NCBI GenBank assembly: GCA_015832175.1
Contig: WJXW01000011.1
Location: 620,001-684,000, forward strand
Reading direction: 5' to 3'
Source: Paraphaeosphaeria minitans
Taxonomy: Eukaryota; Ascomycota; Dothideomycetes; Pleosporales; Didymosphaeriaceae
DNA length: 64,000 nt
Shown here: one piece after another, positions 1 to 11,195 of the stretch
How the letters are laid out: each line of letters starts with the position of its first letter
How positions within the stretch are numbered: the stretch's first letter is position 1
Program-made: the position numbers and the translations under genes
The notes under the pieces: generated by a model
The model's input: only the letters and a program-made list of their open reading frames with translations
Told to the model about the DNA's origin: nothing
Database searches by the model: none

Positions 1-835
1 TAGGCTTAAATTAGATAGGAGGTTAAAGCGTTAAAAGTAAAGGATTAAAGAGAGAAGATTAAGCGCTAGTAAAGGGCTTATATACTCTACCGCCTATTTA
101 ATTATTAAGCGCTAAATACGCTCTTTTCTTACTACTTATTTCTCTTACTACTGCTCCTTCCTAATTAAAACGCGCCTGCCTATTGTACTTGCTAGCTAGT
201 AAGAGCGGGGAAATTACTTTATAGTTAATAGGAAGTAAGCGAAAAGAGTAGTAGAACAGAAGCGTTTACGCTTTAGGCCTTTGTGACACGCTTATAAGCT
301 CCTAACCCACTAGAAGAAGAGATTCTAGACACAATTCACAATAGGATTCGTGATTTAAAAGATAAATAGTGATTGTTTTACTATCACAACAAGTGGGGGG
401 TGATAGAATCGCTATTCTTAAGATAAGGAGATTTAGAAGAATAATTCTTAATAGTTTTTTAATCTTTAAACAGCCTTTAGACAGTTTTTTAAAGATCTTT
501 AGGAAGGATTTAGACAATTACAGATTACTTCTTAGAATAGGTGATCTGCTTTAAGCAATCACCTAGGGGGTGTGTTAAAGTAAAACACTCACTTCCGTGA
601 TTCTTTCTAGATCTACTAATTCAGATTACAGGATTCTTACTAAGAGGCTCGTTTCTTTTATATATAGTCTACCCTTTTAGCATCCTTTCCTACAATTAGC
701 TATTTATATTCTTTACAACTCTACTCCTAAATATCCTGTAATAGTTTAAGCCCTTTTTACCACAACAATAGTAATATACATGCGAGGAGATACAGGATTA
801 TAGATTTATCTCTATCTTAAAAAGTACCTAGGAAT
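1..835. other. unassigned AT-rich sequence left of the host retroelement
   Basis: I recognise no gene here. Two overlapping ORFs of 71 and 61 codons (302-517 minus, 369-554 plus) are low-complexity, Ile/Leu/Lys-rich and match no family I know. The 5' LTR of the host gypsy element should lie in or left of this stretch, but I see no segment resembling its 3' LTR at 18410-18742. The element may be 5' truncated, or the LTR may lie outside the window. Confidence 0.5.
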
Positions 836-839
836 AGAC

Positions 840-2400
840 TATAATAATAATAACAATAATTATGTAAATAAATACGCTAATGCAGTTAATATTATTAAGA
901 ATTATAATAACTTTAAGAAATACTTTAAATAACTCTTTAGAATTACTAATAAGGACTCTATTATAAAAGCAAAGATTTAGACTATAACTTAGAAATAATT
1001 AGTAGCTAAGTATATAGCTAAGTTTTATAGGTACGCTATACAGCTTAACTAGGATAATAAATCTCTTTAGAACATGTATAAATAAGGACTTAAATAGAAA
1101 CTATATAAGGAACTCTTACGTAGTAGTGCGCAAATTACTAACCTTAAGAAACTATATAAAGAAACTATTAGAATTAAGAAAGAATAGTTTTTACTATAAT
1201 AAGAGCTCTACTAAAACTCTAGGGTAATAAGCTTTAGATAACTAGTAAAAGTGGTTTATAAGAACTCTATTAGAATCGTCTAAAAGTAATAGCTAAGGAA
1301 CTACTAGAGATATGAACTAATAGAAGATGTCTAGTTTAACTATATAGGTAAAGGAAAAGGAGAAAGGATAGGCCCTAAGTAGCCTAATAAACACGTCTCT
1401 AATAGAAGTTAATAACTAATAACTAAGACTTATAAATACTTTATATATAGCAAACTAAGCTATATAGCTAGGAACTATAGATTAAAGAACAAAGTCTATT
1501 AAACTAAGTTAAATATACTAACTATTAAGGACTAAGAACCTAATAAGAAATAGGAAGTTATTATAACACTATTTAGTTACTAACGTGTTACACTAGAGTA
1601 AAGTAAGTAATTAGATTTACCTAACTTATAACTATACAAAGATCTAGAAGACAACTCTAACGTATACTATAATATAGAAAACGTAGAAGAAATACTAAAA
1701 TCTCCTACTCCTTACCTATAAAGTAGGTAGGAAGAAGACAACCCTATGTTACCTAAGTATAAACTAAATGTTTAGGACTATATAGAACCCTATAAGGCAC
1801 TAAAAAGAATATAACTTTATAAAAATAAGGAATTAGACTACGTACTAAAGTACTATTTAGACTACTAAAATCCTATATACTAATTCTATATATAAACGCA
1901 TTACAAAGAACTAATATGCGCACAATATAAGGTAGAAAAAGAGGAGAATAAGAAATAACTTAAAAGGAAACTACGCTATAGATAGATATAGATAGACTAC
2001 TCTATTACAGCCTATAATAAATACTTTTAAGATAAATGATAAGTAAAATACTTTCCTTACTTTACGCTAAAGGGTAACAAATGCTATAATATACTTATTA
2101 ATAAAGACTATATATAACTATACTAGTACATGTGTCTAAACTAAGACTATAAATACTACTATATAGCTAAACATTTAGACAGCTTTGCAAACTACTCTAT
2201 ATAAGAAGTAATAACAGAACTACTAATTTAACTAGTATATAGGAATAGTAAAGACTGTAGGAAGAAAAACAGCAGAACATCCTTATAGGAAGAAGAAGAC
2301 AATCTATATAAGCTATGTACTTAAGAATAATAATAAAAGTAGATACTTAGAAATATATACTAGACACCTAAACTTAATTATAACTTACACAAATAGATGT
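840..2400 (+). pseudogene. gag region of host gypsy element, RIP-degraded
   Basis: Translation on the plus strand around 900-1200 gives a Ty3-type gag pattern despite stops. There is an Asn/Lys-rich start, a segment with FKKYF, a conserved IAKFYRYAIQL-like stretch near 1015-1040 and a KLYKELLR-like helix near 1095-1120. These match the retrotransposon gag capsid fold that precedes protease in fungal gypsy elements. Acidic and Lys-rich low-complexity sequence follows up to 2400. In-frame TAG and TAA codons occur throughout. The exact ends cannot be fixed because start codon and frame are destroyed. Confidence 0.6.
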
Positions 2401-2489
2401 CTTTTTTAGGCCTAAACTTAGATAAGAAAATGCCTTTATTAAATTAAATATTATAGTAAGTATAGTATTAGTTAAGCTACTAGTATAGC

Positions 2490-2790
2490 TTAAAGGAATA
2501 TAGGCTTAAGCTCTTATAGACTTAGGAGTAGGAAAGAACTTTATATCTTATTAGATAGTAAGATAAGCAGGACTTATAATATTAAAGAAAGAAGTACTTT
2601 ATATTATCTATATCGCAAATAGATCTCTAATGCCTAAGACACCTTAGATATACTAAGAGGTTACTACTACAATAATAGTCTAAGGATATAAAGAGGAACT
2701 TACTTTAGATATCTTACTAGGATCTAAGCACGAGTTAGTTTTAGGATTACTTTAGTTAATAATACACAACCTATAGATTAATTAGGGTAT
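2490..2790 (+). pseudogene. retropepsin (protease) of host gypsy element, RIP-degraded
   Basis: Around 2505-2550 the plus-strand reading ALIDLGVGKNFIS is the aspartic-protease active-site segment (family form ALIDSGATGNFI, with Ser mutated to Leu). Near 2700-2735 the reading DILLGSKHEL fits the second conserved protease motif (ILGxxWL). The segment ends shortly before the solo LTR at 2819. The polyprotein then resumes at 6124 as the linker leading into reverse transcriptase. Stops in frame make it non-functional. Confidence 0.7.
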
Positions 2791-2818
2791 AAAGAAAATA
2801 TTATTTAAACACTATAAT

Positions 2819-3056
2819 TGTTGGTTTGGCTCAATCTGCAATTAAGCATTTAAGGGTTAATAGTATACTATTGTACAAAGGGTGAGAAGTAGGTTTAATT
2901 AATTACGTCTGGTCTATCATATAAAGGGGCACTAAGGGCTTTATAAAGTCTCTGCCTCTTAGCGCTAACCTAAGTAGTGGGTCCTTATACAGGTGCCTAT
3001 AGGTAGGCAGGCCCCCACTTCACCTAGTGCTACTTGTACGATAAACTGTACAGACA
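2819..3056 (-). mobile_element. solo LTR (238 bp), same family as the gag-only elements
   Basis: Begins TGTTGG and ends CAGACA, so it has TG...CA termini. It is flanked on both sides by the 5 bp target-site duplication ATAAT (2814-2818 and 3057-3061). It is the reverse complement of the LTRs at 3080-3391, 5812-6123, 8596-8907 and 10445-10756, but about 74 bp shorter, because it has only one copy of an internal ~73 bp module that the others carry twice. A solo LTR with an intact TSD is the product of recombination between the two LTRs of a former full copy. It sits between protease and RT of the host element. Confidence 0.88.
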
Positions 3057-3079
3057 ATAATTATATATTATAAGCAAAG

Positions 3080-3391
3080 TGTCCGTACAGTTTATCGTAC
3101 AAATAGCACTGAGTAAAATAGGGGCCTGCCTACCTATAGGGACCCGCATAAGGACCCACTACTTAGGTTAGCGCTAAGAGGCAGAGACTTTATAAGGCCT
3201 TGCCTACCTATAAGGACCTACACAAGGACCCCCTACTTAGGTCAGCGCTAAGAGGCAGAGACTTTATAAAGCCCTTAGTGCCCCTTTATACAATAGACTA
3301 GACATAATTAATTAAACCTACTTCTTACCTTTTGCATAATAGTATACTATTAACCCTTAAATGCTTAATTACAGATTAAGCTAAACTAACA
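3080..3391 (+). repeat. 5' LTR of gag-only element copy A
   Basis: A 312 bp repeat starting TGTCCGTACAG and ending ACTAACA. It contains two ~73 bp direct modules (from 3124 and from 3197), each with a GCCT...TACCTATA start and an AGAGGCAGAGACTTTATAA end. It pairs with 5812-6123. Confidence 0.88.
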
Positions 3392-3480
3392 CTAATTAGT
3401 GGTTAATTCTAATTAACTACAAACTAGTAAGGTCTAAAAACAGAGCGCCCTGTAAGCTAAATACGTAGGCTCTGTATTAT

Positions 3481-3710
3481 TACCTTTACTAGAGATCGAA
3501 TTTTAGATTATATAATAAGCAGAAATAAAGCGCGCATATCTGTAAAGAGTCACACAATTTAGTCTAAGCTATTCTATAGAAAAGAAAGAAGATAGTACCT
3601 TTACTAGAGATTAAATTTTAGATTATATAATAAGCAGAAACAAAGCGCACATATCTATAAAGAGTCGCACAATTTAGTCTAAGCTATTCTATAGAAAAGA
3701 AAGGAGATAG
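3481..3710 (+). repeat. 115 bp tandem duplication in the leader of copy A
   Basis: Positions 3481-3595 and 3596-3710 are near-identical direct repeats beginning TACCTTTACTAGAGAT. Copy B of the element has the unit only once (8997-9111), so the duplication is specific to copy A or was lost in B. Confidence 0.85.
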
Positions 3711-3839
3711 TAAGCACATTCACAACCCTAAAAAACACGTTGTATAATTAAACCAGCGATAACTAAACGCAAACACGTTGCATAATTAAACTAGTGATAA
3801 CTAAACGCAAATACGTCGCATAACTAAGAAAAATAATAA

Positions 3840-5810
3840 TAATATAGCCTTAAGACTAGGAGACTTCTTAAAGGAACTATAACCTAAAGACGTTACGTAA
3901 TAATTAATACTATCTCCTTAGCAAAAAGACAAAGCTAAAGTAATATAGCTTTAATAAGTAGAGGAAGTAACAAATATTAAGGCTATTACCTTAAGAGGAG
4001 AGATTGCACAAAAGTACTAAGTAGATAGAGTAGATCTATACAGCCACTTACCCCCTTCTTTAAAATAGCTAAACACTTATATAGTGTATATAATCGCGCA
4101 ATATTGCGTAAGCAGTCTTAAAGGTAAAGAGGTAATCTCTTCTTTTACTAAAGATTTTAATAACTAGAAGGAGAGAACCTTTAATAAAATTAGTTATATA
4201 GTAAAAAAAGAGCTTATTACTTTTCTTATAAAGAAAGGCTTTGTCGCTACTAATTCTATAATAAAGGACACCTATACAAAGAAACTCTTTAAACTATTAT
4301 AGCTTAACTATAAGCTATAGACTTTTCGCATAATAATACTACAACTGTAACCTAAACTACTTCGCATAATCCTAATAATACAACCTACACTATCTATAGG
4401 CAATACATATATATATAGAGCACAGCTGGGGCCTATCCCTATACGTGCAAGGTTAGAGACACTATATATAAAGCTACACTAGTGGCAACAGCCTAAAACC
4501 TAGACTACTTTTACCTAACAAACTACATCGTACAAAGAGGCTAGACACTCCTAGTCTCCTTAATAACTAGGAGATTATACTTATATCTAGCTAGACAAGA
4601 TTATTCTCTTTTAGAAGGCTTAGAGTAAAGAGAATAACTACACTAGTAGGCTGTATAACATCTTAGTAGATAAGGTAAAAGTTTTTAGAGAACTATACTA
4701 CAGGCTAGGTATACTATAAGACTAGTATATAAATATCTTTCTAGGAATTCTTTCTAATTGTGCGAGTACCTACTACCTACACAATATTAGACTAGGACTT
4801 CTATAGGATAAATTGTACGATAGACTAAATAGGCACTTTAACACTAGTATTAATTATAATTAGTACTAGATAGACTAGACCACTCTTACCTTTAAACGCT
4901 ATAAAAGGGATAATCTAGCTACTATATCGCATAAGGCCCTAGAAGTAATAATTAATAAGCTTACTTTAGCCTAAAGGGCTTTTAGACAAGGCTTTAGTAG
5001 TAAATTACAACTACATACTACTATTATATAAGCATACTATAGCTATCCTAACCTTAAACAAGCTATATTTAACCCTAAAAACATAGTAGAAGGCTTACTT
5101 AGCAACTTTTATGTGTTACTCTAAGTTACTAAAAATAGAAAGAAGTTATAGTTCCTCTAAGACAGTAAAGAGGTGTACTACACTAATTAATAATATAATA
5201 ATCCTAATCGTATAAGAGGATCTAGTCCCTCTAGAGGCAGATTAACCTTTAGACTAAAAGGAAGGGGCAACTTTAGAAGTTTAAGCTCTTGCATAAAGTA
5301 GAAATACTTTATGTGCTATAAAGAAGGATGCTAGTCTACTAACTATCTACTAAGGGATACTTAGTAAGCTAGAAGGTAATACATGTTATTGTACACTAAC
5401 TTCTATAAATATAAACCCTCTATTATAGATATATAAGCATATATCCTTAACTTTAAAAAAGAGCTAGAGGAAAAAGACTATTGTACAAAAAAGGAGGAAG
5501 ATAAACAAGACTAATAGAGTAATAAAGAAAAAGCACAGAAAGCTACCTTATACCTTACTTCTACTATATACCTTTATTGTATAACTAGGAGCGATCCTTC
5601 TATACCTACTTACTAAGACCTAGCGCTAAGCATTACATTACTTAACACCCCACCTTCTATTTGCGCATAGGACACATGCCTAGAAAGAGCCTTATTGCGT
5701 AATGCAACTCTACTACTGTATAAAGGGGTAGAGTAAGAACTAAGTAAAGAAAGATAGAAAAGGGAAAGCGTATAATAGATATAAGCTATTACATAAAAGA
5801 AAAGTTGCTA
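3840..5810 (+). pseudogene. gag-like ORF with zinc knuckle, RIP-degraded (copy A)
   Basis: A nearly continuous but stop-interrupted plus-strand reading with GAG-like composition. At 5305-5346 it shows a retroviral-type CCHC knuckle in which the first Cys reads as Tyr and His as Tyr: spacing Y-x2-C-x4-G-C, then STN. The unmutated family form is CFVCGKEGCWSTNH-like. Upstream, 4020-4330 and 4850-5100 are alpha-helix-rich. No protease, RT or integrase follows before the 3' LTR. Compared with copy B it contains ~850 bp (about 4597-5446) that B lacks. Not functional. Confidence 0.6.
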
Positions 5811-5811
5811 G

Positions 5812-6123
5812 TGTCTATACAGTTTATTATACAAATAGTACTAAGTAAAATAGGGGCCTGCCTACCTATAGGAACCCGCATAAGGACCCACTACTTAGAT
5901 TAGCGCTAAGAGGCAGAGACTTTATAAGGCCTTGCCTACCTATAAGGACCTGCACAAGGACCCCCTACTTAAGTTAGCGCTAAGAGGCAGAGACTTTATA
6001 AAGCCCTTAGTGCCCCTTTGTACAATAGACTAGACGTAATTAATTAAACCTACTTCTTACCCTTTACACAATAGTATACTATCAACCCTTAAATGCTTAA
6101 TCGCAGATTGAGCCAAACCAACA
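5812..6123 (+). repeat. 3' LTR of gag-only element copy A
   Basis: A 312 bp repeat, TGTCTATACAG ... ACCAACA, with two internal ~73 bp modules. It is followed directly by the TSD CAAAG. It differs from the 5' LTR by C-to-T/G-to-A type changes, as expected from RIP acting after insertion. Confidence 0.88.
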
Positions 6124-6369
6124 CAAAGCCTATGTATTAACTAAAAATAATAGTAAATAAGGGAGTTATTAATAATATAATACTGTGATAGATAGTTAAA
6201 AAATAGAAGTACACCTTAGTAGACGCTAGTAGGAACTACTAGATTAAGAAGTGTAAGAAAGAGAATAATAGTATACCCTTTACCTTACTAAGAGAGTATA
6301 GGAAATAGACACATATATTTATAGAAAAAGAAAAAAAAGCAAACCTACCTAAATATTAACCCTAGGATT

Positions 6370-7680
6370 CTATAATAGACCTAGAAGAAGGGAAGACGCC
6401 ACCCTTTAGACTACTATATAGTAAGATAGGAGAGAGACTCCTTAAAGAACGTAATTTTATTAAAATAAATTTTAAGAAAGAATATATATAACTATTAAAG
6501 TTACTAGTAGTAAGCCCTTTTATGTTTGTTAAGAAAAAGGATAGATTAGACAGACTATATATTAACTACTAATAACTTAATAATATAATAGTAAAGAACT
6601 AATATCTACTACTAAATATTATAGAGTTATAATATTAACTATCTTAAGCTAAAATATTTATAATAATAGATTTAAGAGACAGTTACTACCTTATATAAAT
6701 TAAGAAAGGTAAAGAATAGAAAACAGCGTTTTAATTACGCTATAGACTATTTAAATATAAAGTTATACCTTTTAGACTTATAAATGCACTAGCAGCTTTT
6801 ATAGCACTTATTAACAACGTACTCTGTAAATATCTAGATATATTTATTATCGTATATATAGACAATATTCTTGTCTTTTCTAAAAATAAATTAGACTACA
6901 CTAAGCATGTATAGATAGTACTAGAAGTACTAGACAAAGTATACCTTTGTATTAAACTTAAGAAATGTAAGTTTAACGTTAAATAACTTAAATTCCTAGA
7001 ATACATTATTACTATAGAAGGAATTAAAATAGCACTAAGTAAAGTCAAATATATTAGGAACTAGCTAATACTAAAGACAGCTAAGAACATCTAAGAATTT
7101 TTAAAATTCTATAGATTTAACTAATAATTTATCTAAAATTACGCAAAGGTTATAATACCCTTAATAAATCTTATAAAGAATAACGTACCTTTTAAATAGA
7201 TAAATAAGTATAGAATGTTATTCTAATTCCTTAAGACAGTATATATTATAGAACTTATCCTTATGTATTTTAGAAGTAATAAACTACTACGCTTTAAAAC
7301 AAACACTAGCAATCTTACGCTAGGCGCCTACGCTAAATAAGAATATAATAGTAAATAGCACTTAATTACCTACTACTTATGTAAATTTAATAACACTAAA
7401 ATATAATATAATATATATAATAAGGAACTCTACGCTATTGTTAAAGCCTTAAAGTACTAGAGGATTTATACGCTTAGTTACTTAACACTAGAAATCTACA
7501 TAGATTATAAAAACCTTCTAAGGTTCACGACGACAAAAGAACTTACGCTATAGTAATAAAGATAGTTATAGACTACTAGGTAGTATAAGTTTAAAATTAT
7601 CTATATAGCTAGAAAAGAAAATAGTAGAGCAGACGCTCTTAGCTAATAAAGTAATCTAGTAGGAGAAAAAGTAAAAACCT
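6370..7680 (+). pseudogene. reverse transcriptase and RNase H of host gypsy element, RIP-degraded
   Basis: From about 6370 the reading IDLEEGKTPPF begins the gypsy RT N-terminal extension. KPFMFVKKKD lies near 6505-6545, and the catalytic strand reads IVYIDNILVFSK at about 6850-6885, where family YLDDILIFS has become YIDN. GLTNAPAAF-like sequence precedes it near 6780. RNase H and its connection follow (7230-7660), with SDASNLTLGA- and YNIYNKELYAIV-like segments. Stops are scattered throughout. The segment is uninterrupted between two inserted elements. Confidence 0.85.
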
Positions 7681-7699
7681 TCTCTATAATCCTTTGTAA

Positions 7700-8595
7700 A
7701 GGCAAAGATCGATCTCTAGAACTAATAGTAGAACTAAATTAACTTTTAGTAATTAACTAAGAAGTTCTAGAACATCTATAGACTAAGATTATCTAATAAT
7801 ACCACGATAACCCTATATACAGACACCTAGGTATCACAAAAATAATAGAACTTATCTAAAAGAATTACACCTTTAAAGGAATTAAGAAAGCTATAATAAA
7901 TTATATCTATAAATATATAGAATGCTAGAGAAATAAACACAGCACATATCTTAAATATAGAGAGATATAAGCAATTAGAATACTAACAGCACCATAAGAA
8001 AATATTACTATAGATTTTGTTATAGGGATTCTAAACTCTAAGGATCTAATAACAGGAATTAAATACAATAGTATACTAGTAATAGTCTACTAACTAACTA
8101 AGTATGTTAAGCTTATTTTATGCCTTAAAAGAATAACAGTAAAGGAACTCACTTTTTTTATTCTAGACTAACTAATTAGACACTACAGAATCCTAAAAAC
8201 AATTATTAGCGACAGAGATAAGCTCTTTACGTTAAATTATTAGATAACGCTTATAGCCCTACTTAGAACAAAATAAAAGCTATTAACAGCTTACTATTCA
8301 TAAATAGATAGATAGATAGAACGTACAAACTAGACTATAAAAACGTACCTACGCATCTACTATAACAGCTAGAAGAATAACTAGGTTTTATTACTACCTA
8401 TAGCATAGTTAGCCTATAATAACAAAGTATTAGTAGTATTAGGATATACACTATTCTATGTAAACTATAGAAGACACCTATATCTCTTTAATTAATAATT
8501 TCCTACAACAATTAAAGTAAAAGAAGCTATAGATATAGTAGAAAATATAAATAAAATACACTAATAACTGTAAGAGAACTTTAAAAAAGCTTAAT
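7700..8595 (+). pseudogene. integrase core of host gypsy element, RIP-degraded
   Basis: At about 7800-7960 the plus-strand reading has the H-H-C-C zinc-binding pattern (YHDNPIYRHLG, then C of an IEC segment). Next come a TAP-EN-ITIDFV motif near 7990-8020, holding the first catalytic Asp, and a LVIVY-LTKYVKLI stretch near 8080-8120. The domain is cut at 8595 by copy B of the gag-only element and continues at 10757. Non-functional. Confidence 0.82.
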
Positions 8596-8907
8596 TGTCT
8601 ATATAGTTTATCGTATAAATAGCACTAAGTAAAATAGGGGCCTACCTACCTATAGGGACCCGCATAAGAACCTACTACTTAGGTTAGCGCTAAGAGGTAG
8701 AGACTTTATAAGGCCCTGCCTACCTATAAGGACCCGCATAAGGACCCCCTGCTTAGGTTAGCGCTAACAGGCAGAGACTTTATAAGGTTCTTAGTGCCCC
8801 TTTGTATAATAGACTAGACGTAATTAATTAAACCTACTTCTTACTCTTTACATAATAGTATACTATTAACCCTTAAATGCTTAATTATAGATTAAGCTAA
8901 ACTAACA
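8596..8907 (+). repeat. 5' LTR of gag-only element copy B
   Basis: A 312 bp repeat, TGTCTATATAG ... ACTAACA, preceded by the TSD TTAAT. Same two-module structure as in copy A. Confidence 0.88.
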
Positions 8908-10444
8908 CTAATTAGTAGTTAATTCTAATTAACTGTAAACTAGCAAGATTTAAAGACAAAGCGCCCTATAAGCTAGATGCGTAGGCTCTGTATTATTACC
9001 TTTACTAGAGATTAAATTTTAGATTATATAATAAGCAGAAACAAAGCGCGCATATCTATAAAGAGTTATATAATCTAGTCTAAGCTATTCTATAGAAAAG
9101 AAAGGAGATAGTGAGCACATTTACAACCCTAAAAACATATTATATAATTAAACTAGCGACAACTGAACGCAGATACGTCGCTTAACTAAGAAAGATAATA
9201 ATAATATGGCCTTAAGACTAAGAGACTTCCTAGAGGAACTATAACCTAAGGATATTATATAACAATTAATACTGCCTCCTTAGTAAGAAGATAAAGCAAT
9301 ATAGCTTTAATAAGTAGAGGAAGTAATAAACATTAAGGCTATTACCTTAAAAGGAGAGATTGCACAAAAGTACTAGGTAGATAAAGTAGATCTACACAGC
9401 TACCTACCCCCTTCTCTAAAATAGCTAAACACTTATATAGTGTATATAATTGCGTAATATTACGTAAGTAGTCTTAAAAGTAAAGAGGTAATCTCTTCTT
9501 TTGCTAAAGATTTTAATAACTAAAAGGAGAGAACTTTTAATAAGATTAGTTATATAGTAAGAAAAGAGCTTATTACTTTTCTTATAAAGGAAGGCTTTAT
9601 CGCTACTAATACTATAATAAAGGACACCTATATAAAGAAACTTTTTAAACTGTTATAGTTTAACTATAAGCTATAGACTCTTCGTACAATAACGCTGCAA
9701 CCGCAACCTAAACCGCTTCGCACAATCTTAATAATATAACCTATACTATCTATAGGTAATGCATATACATATAGAGCACAGCTAGGACCTATCTTTATAC
9801 ATGCGAGGACAGAGACACTATATATAAAGCCACACTAGTGGCAATAGCCTAAAACCTAGACTACTTTTGCCTAATAAACTACATCGTACGAAGAGGCTAG
9901 ACACTCCTAGTCTCCTTAACAACTAGGAGATTATGCTTCTATCTAGCTAGACAATATTATTCTTAACTTTAAAGGAGAGCTAGAGGATAAAGACTATTAT
10001 ATAAAAGAGGAGGAAGATAAATAAGACTAATAGAGTAATAAAGAAGAAGTATAGAAGGCTACTTTATACCTTACTTCTACTATATACTTTTATCGTATAA
10101 CTAGGAGCGATCCTTCTATACCTACTTACTAAGACCTAGCGCTAAGTATTATATTACTTAATACCCTACTTTCTATTTACGTATAGGATATATACCTAGA
10201 AAGAGCCTTATTACGTAATATAACTCTACTACTATATAAAGGGGTAGGGTAAGAACTAAGTAGGTTAGCTATTACTACCTATTTATATAAGAGTAAGTAT
10301 AAATAGAACCTCTACTACATAGCGACACTACACCTACCTTATAACCTGTTTTAATAGGGGAAGGCCAACTATATAGATAGAGAAGAACAGGAAAGAGAAA
10401 GCGTATAAAGGATATAAGCTATTATATAAAAGAAAAGTTACTAG

Positions 10445-10756
10445 TGTCTATATAGTTTATTATACAAATAGCACTAAGTAAAATAGGGGCCTGCCTACCT
10501 ATAGGGACCTATATAAGGACCCACTACTTAAGTTAGCGCTAAAAGGCAGAGACTTTATAAGGCCCTGCCTACCTATAAGGACCCGCATAAGGACCCCCTA
10601 CTTAGGTTAGCACTAAGAGGCAGAGACTTTATAAGGTCCTTAGTGCCCCTTTGTACAATAGACTAGACGTAATTAATTAAACCTCCTTCTTACCCTTTAC
10701 ACAATAGTATACTATTAATCCTTAAATGCTTAATTATAGATTAAGCTAAACTAATA
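10445..10756 (+). repeat. 3' LTR of gag-only element copy B
   Basis: A 312 bp repeat starting TGTCTATATAG. The terminal CA has mutated to TA (ACTAATA), directly followed by the TSD TTAAT. Confidence 0.87.
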
Positions 10757-10979
10757 TTAATAGTAATTAATTTTTTACTAAAATTAAAAACGTAAAATAG
10801 CACCTTAGCTAAAGAAGGGGGATAAAGTATATCTACTTACAAAGAACCTTTAAACTTAGAAAAAGAAACACAAGAAACTAGATTATATTAAGGTTAGACT
10901 ATTTTACATTTCTAAGTAAATATTACTAGTAAACTATAAGTTAGAACTACTGCCAGATGTAAAGATACACCTAGTATTC
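10757..10979 (+). pseudogene. integrase C-terminal GPY/F-type module of host gypsy element
   Basis: The plus-strand reading from ~10815 includes LKKGDKVYLLTKNL, KKLDYIKVRLFYISK and PDVKIHLVF. This is the GPY/F module that ends fungal chromovirus integrases. It stops at VF, where the second gypsy element (10980-17495) is inserted, and continues as HVLLLELADPN at 17501. Two TAA/TAG stops are in frame. Confidence 0.85.
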
Positions 10980-11195
10980 TGTAATAGGTAGATTACGATA
11001 TTGTTATAGTATTGTGGTATCTAGCGCCAAGGCCTTATAGAGGGTCTGTACGCTAAGTAAGCTAGCTGCGTAAAACCTACGCCGCACACTAACTTAACAC
11101 AAGATAAGTATTATTCTATTAATATTACTACAGATATCCTTTTACTATCTTTTCTAGTGTGAAGTAAGTACTATTGCCTATAACTAGACCTTACA
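10980..11195 (+). repeat. 5' LTR of second gypsy element
   Basis: A 216 bp repeat, TGTAATAGGTAG ... GACCTTACA, pairing with 17280-17495. Confidence 0.9.

Larger units (their letters stand above)
3080..6123 (+). mobile_element. gag-only LTR retroelement, copy A
   Basis: A complete non-autonomous element of 3044 bp. It has 312 bp LTRs (3080-3391, 5812-6123) with TG...CA ends and a 5 bp TSD, CAAAG (3075-3079, 6124-6128). Between the LTRs is a leader with a 115 bp tandem duplication, then a long gag-like region ending with a zinc knuckle. No reverse transcriptase, RNase H or integrase motif is visible on either strand. It is inserted in the linker between protease and RT of the host gypsy element. 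Movement would need enzymes supplied in trans. Heavily RIP-mutated. Confidence 0.85.
8596..10756 (+). mobile_element. gag-only LTR retroelement, copy B (internally deleted)
   Basis: An element of 2161 bp with 312 bp LTRs (8596-8907, 10445-10756) and a 5 bp TSD, TTAAT (8591-8595, 10757-10761). The internal region is colinear with copy A. It lacks ~850 bp of gag including the zinc knuckle, and has ~130 bp near 10263-10400 that copy A lacks. Neither copy can therefore be derived from the other by one deletion. It is inserted in the integrase C-terminal part of the host gypsy element. No polymerase or integrase is encoded. Confidence 0.85.

Noticed and set aside
302..554. Two overlapping ORFs of 71 and 61 codons on opposite strands in the AT-rich block
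   Set aside because: Low-complexity Ile/Leu/Lys translations in RIP-type sequence, mirror images of each other, with no family motif.
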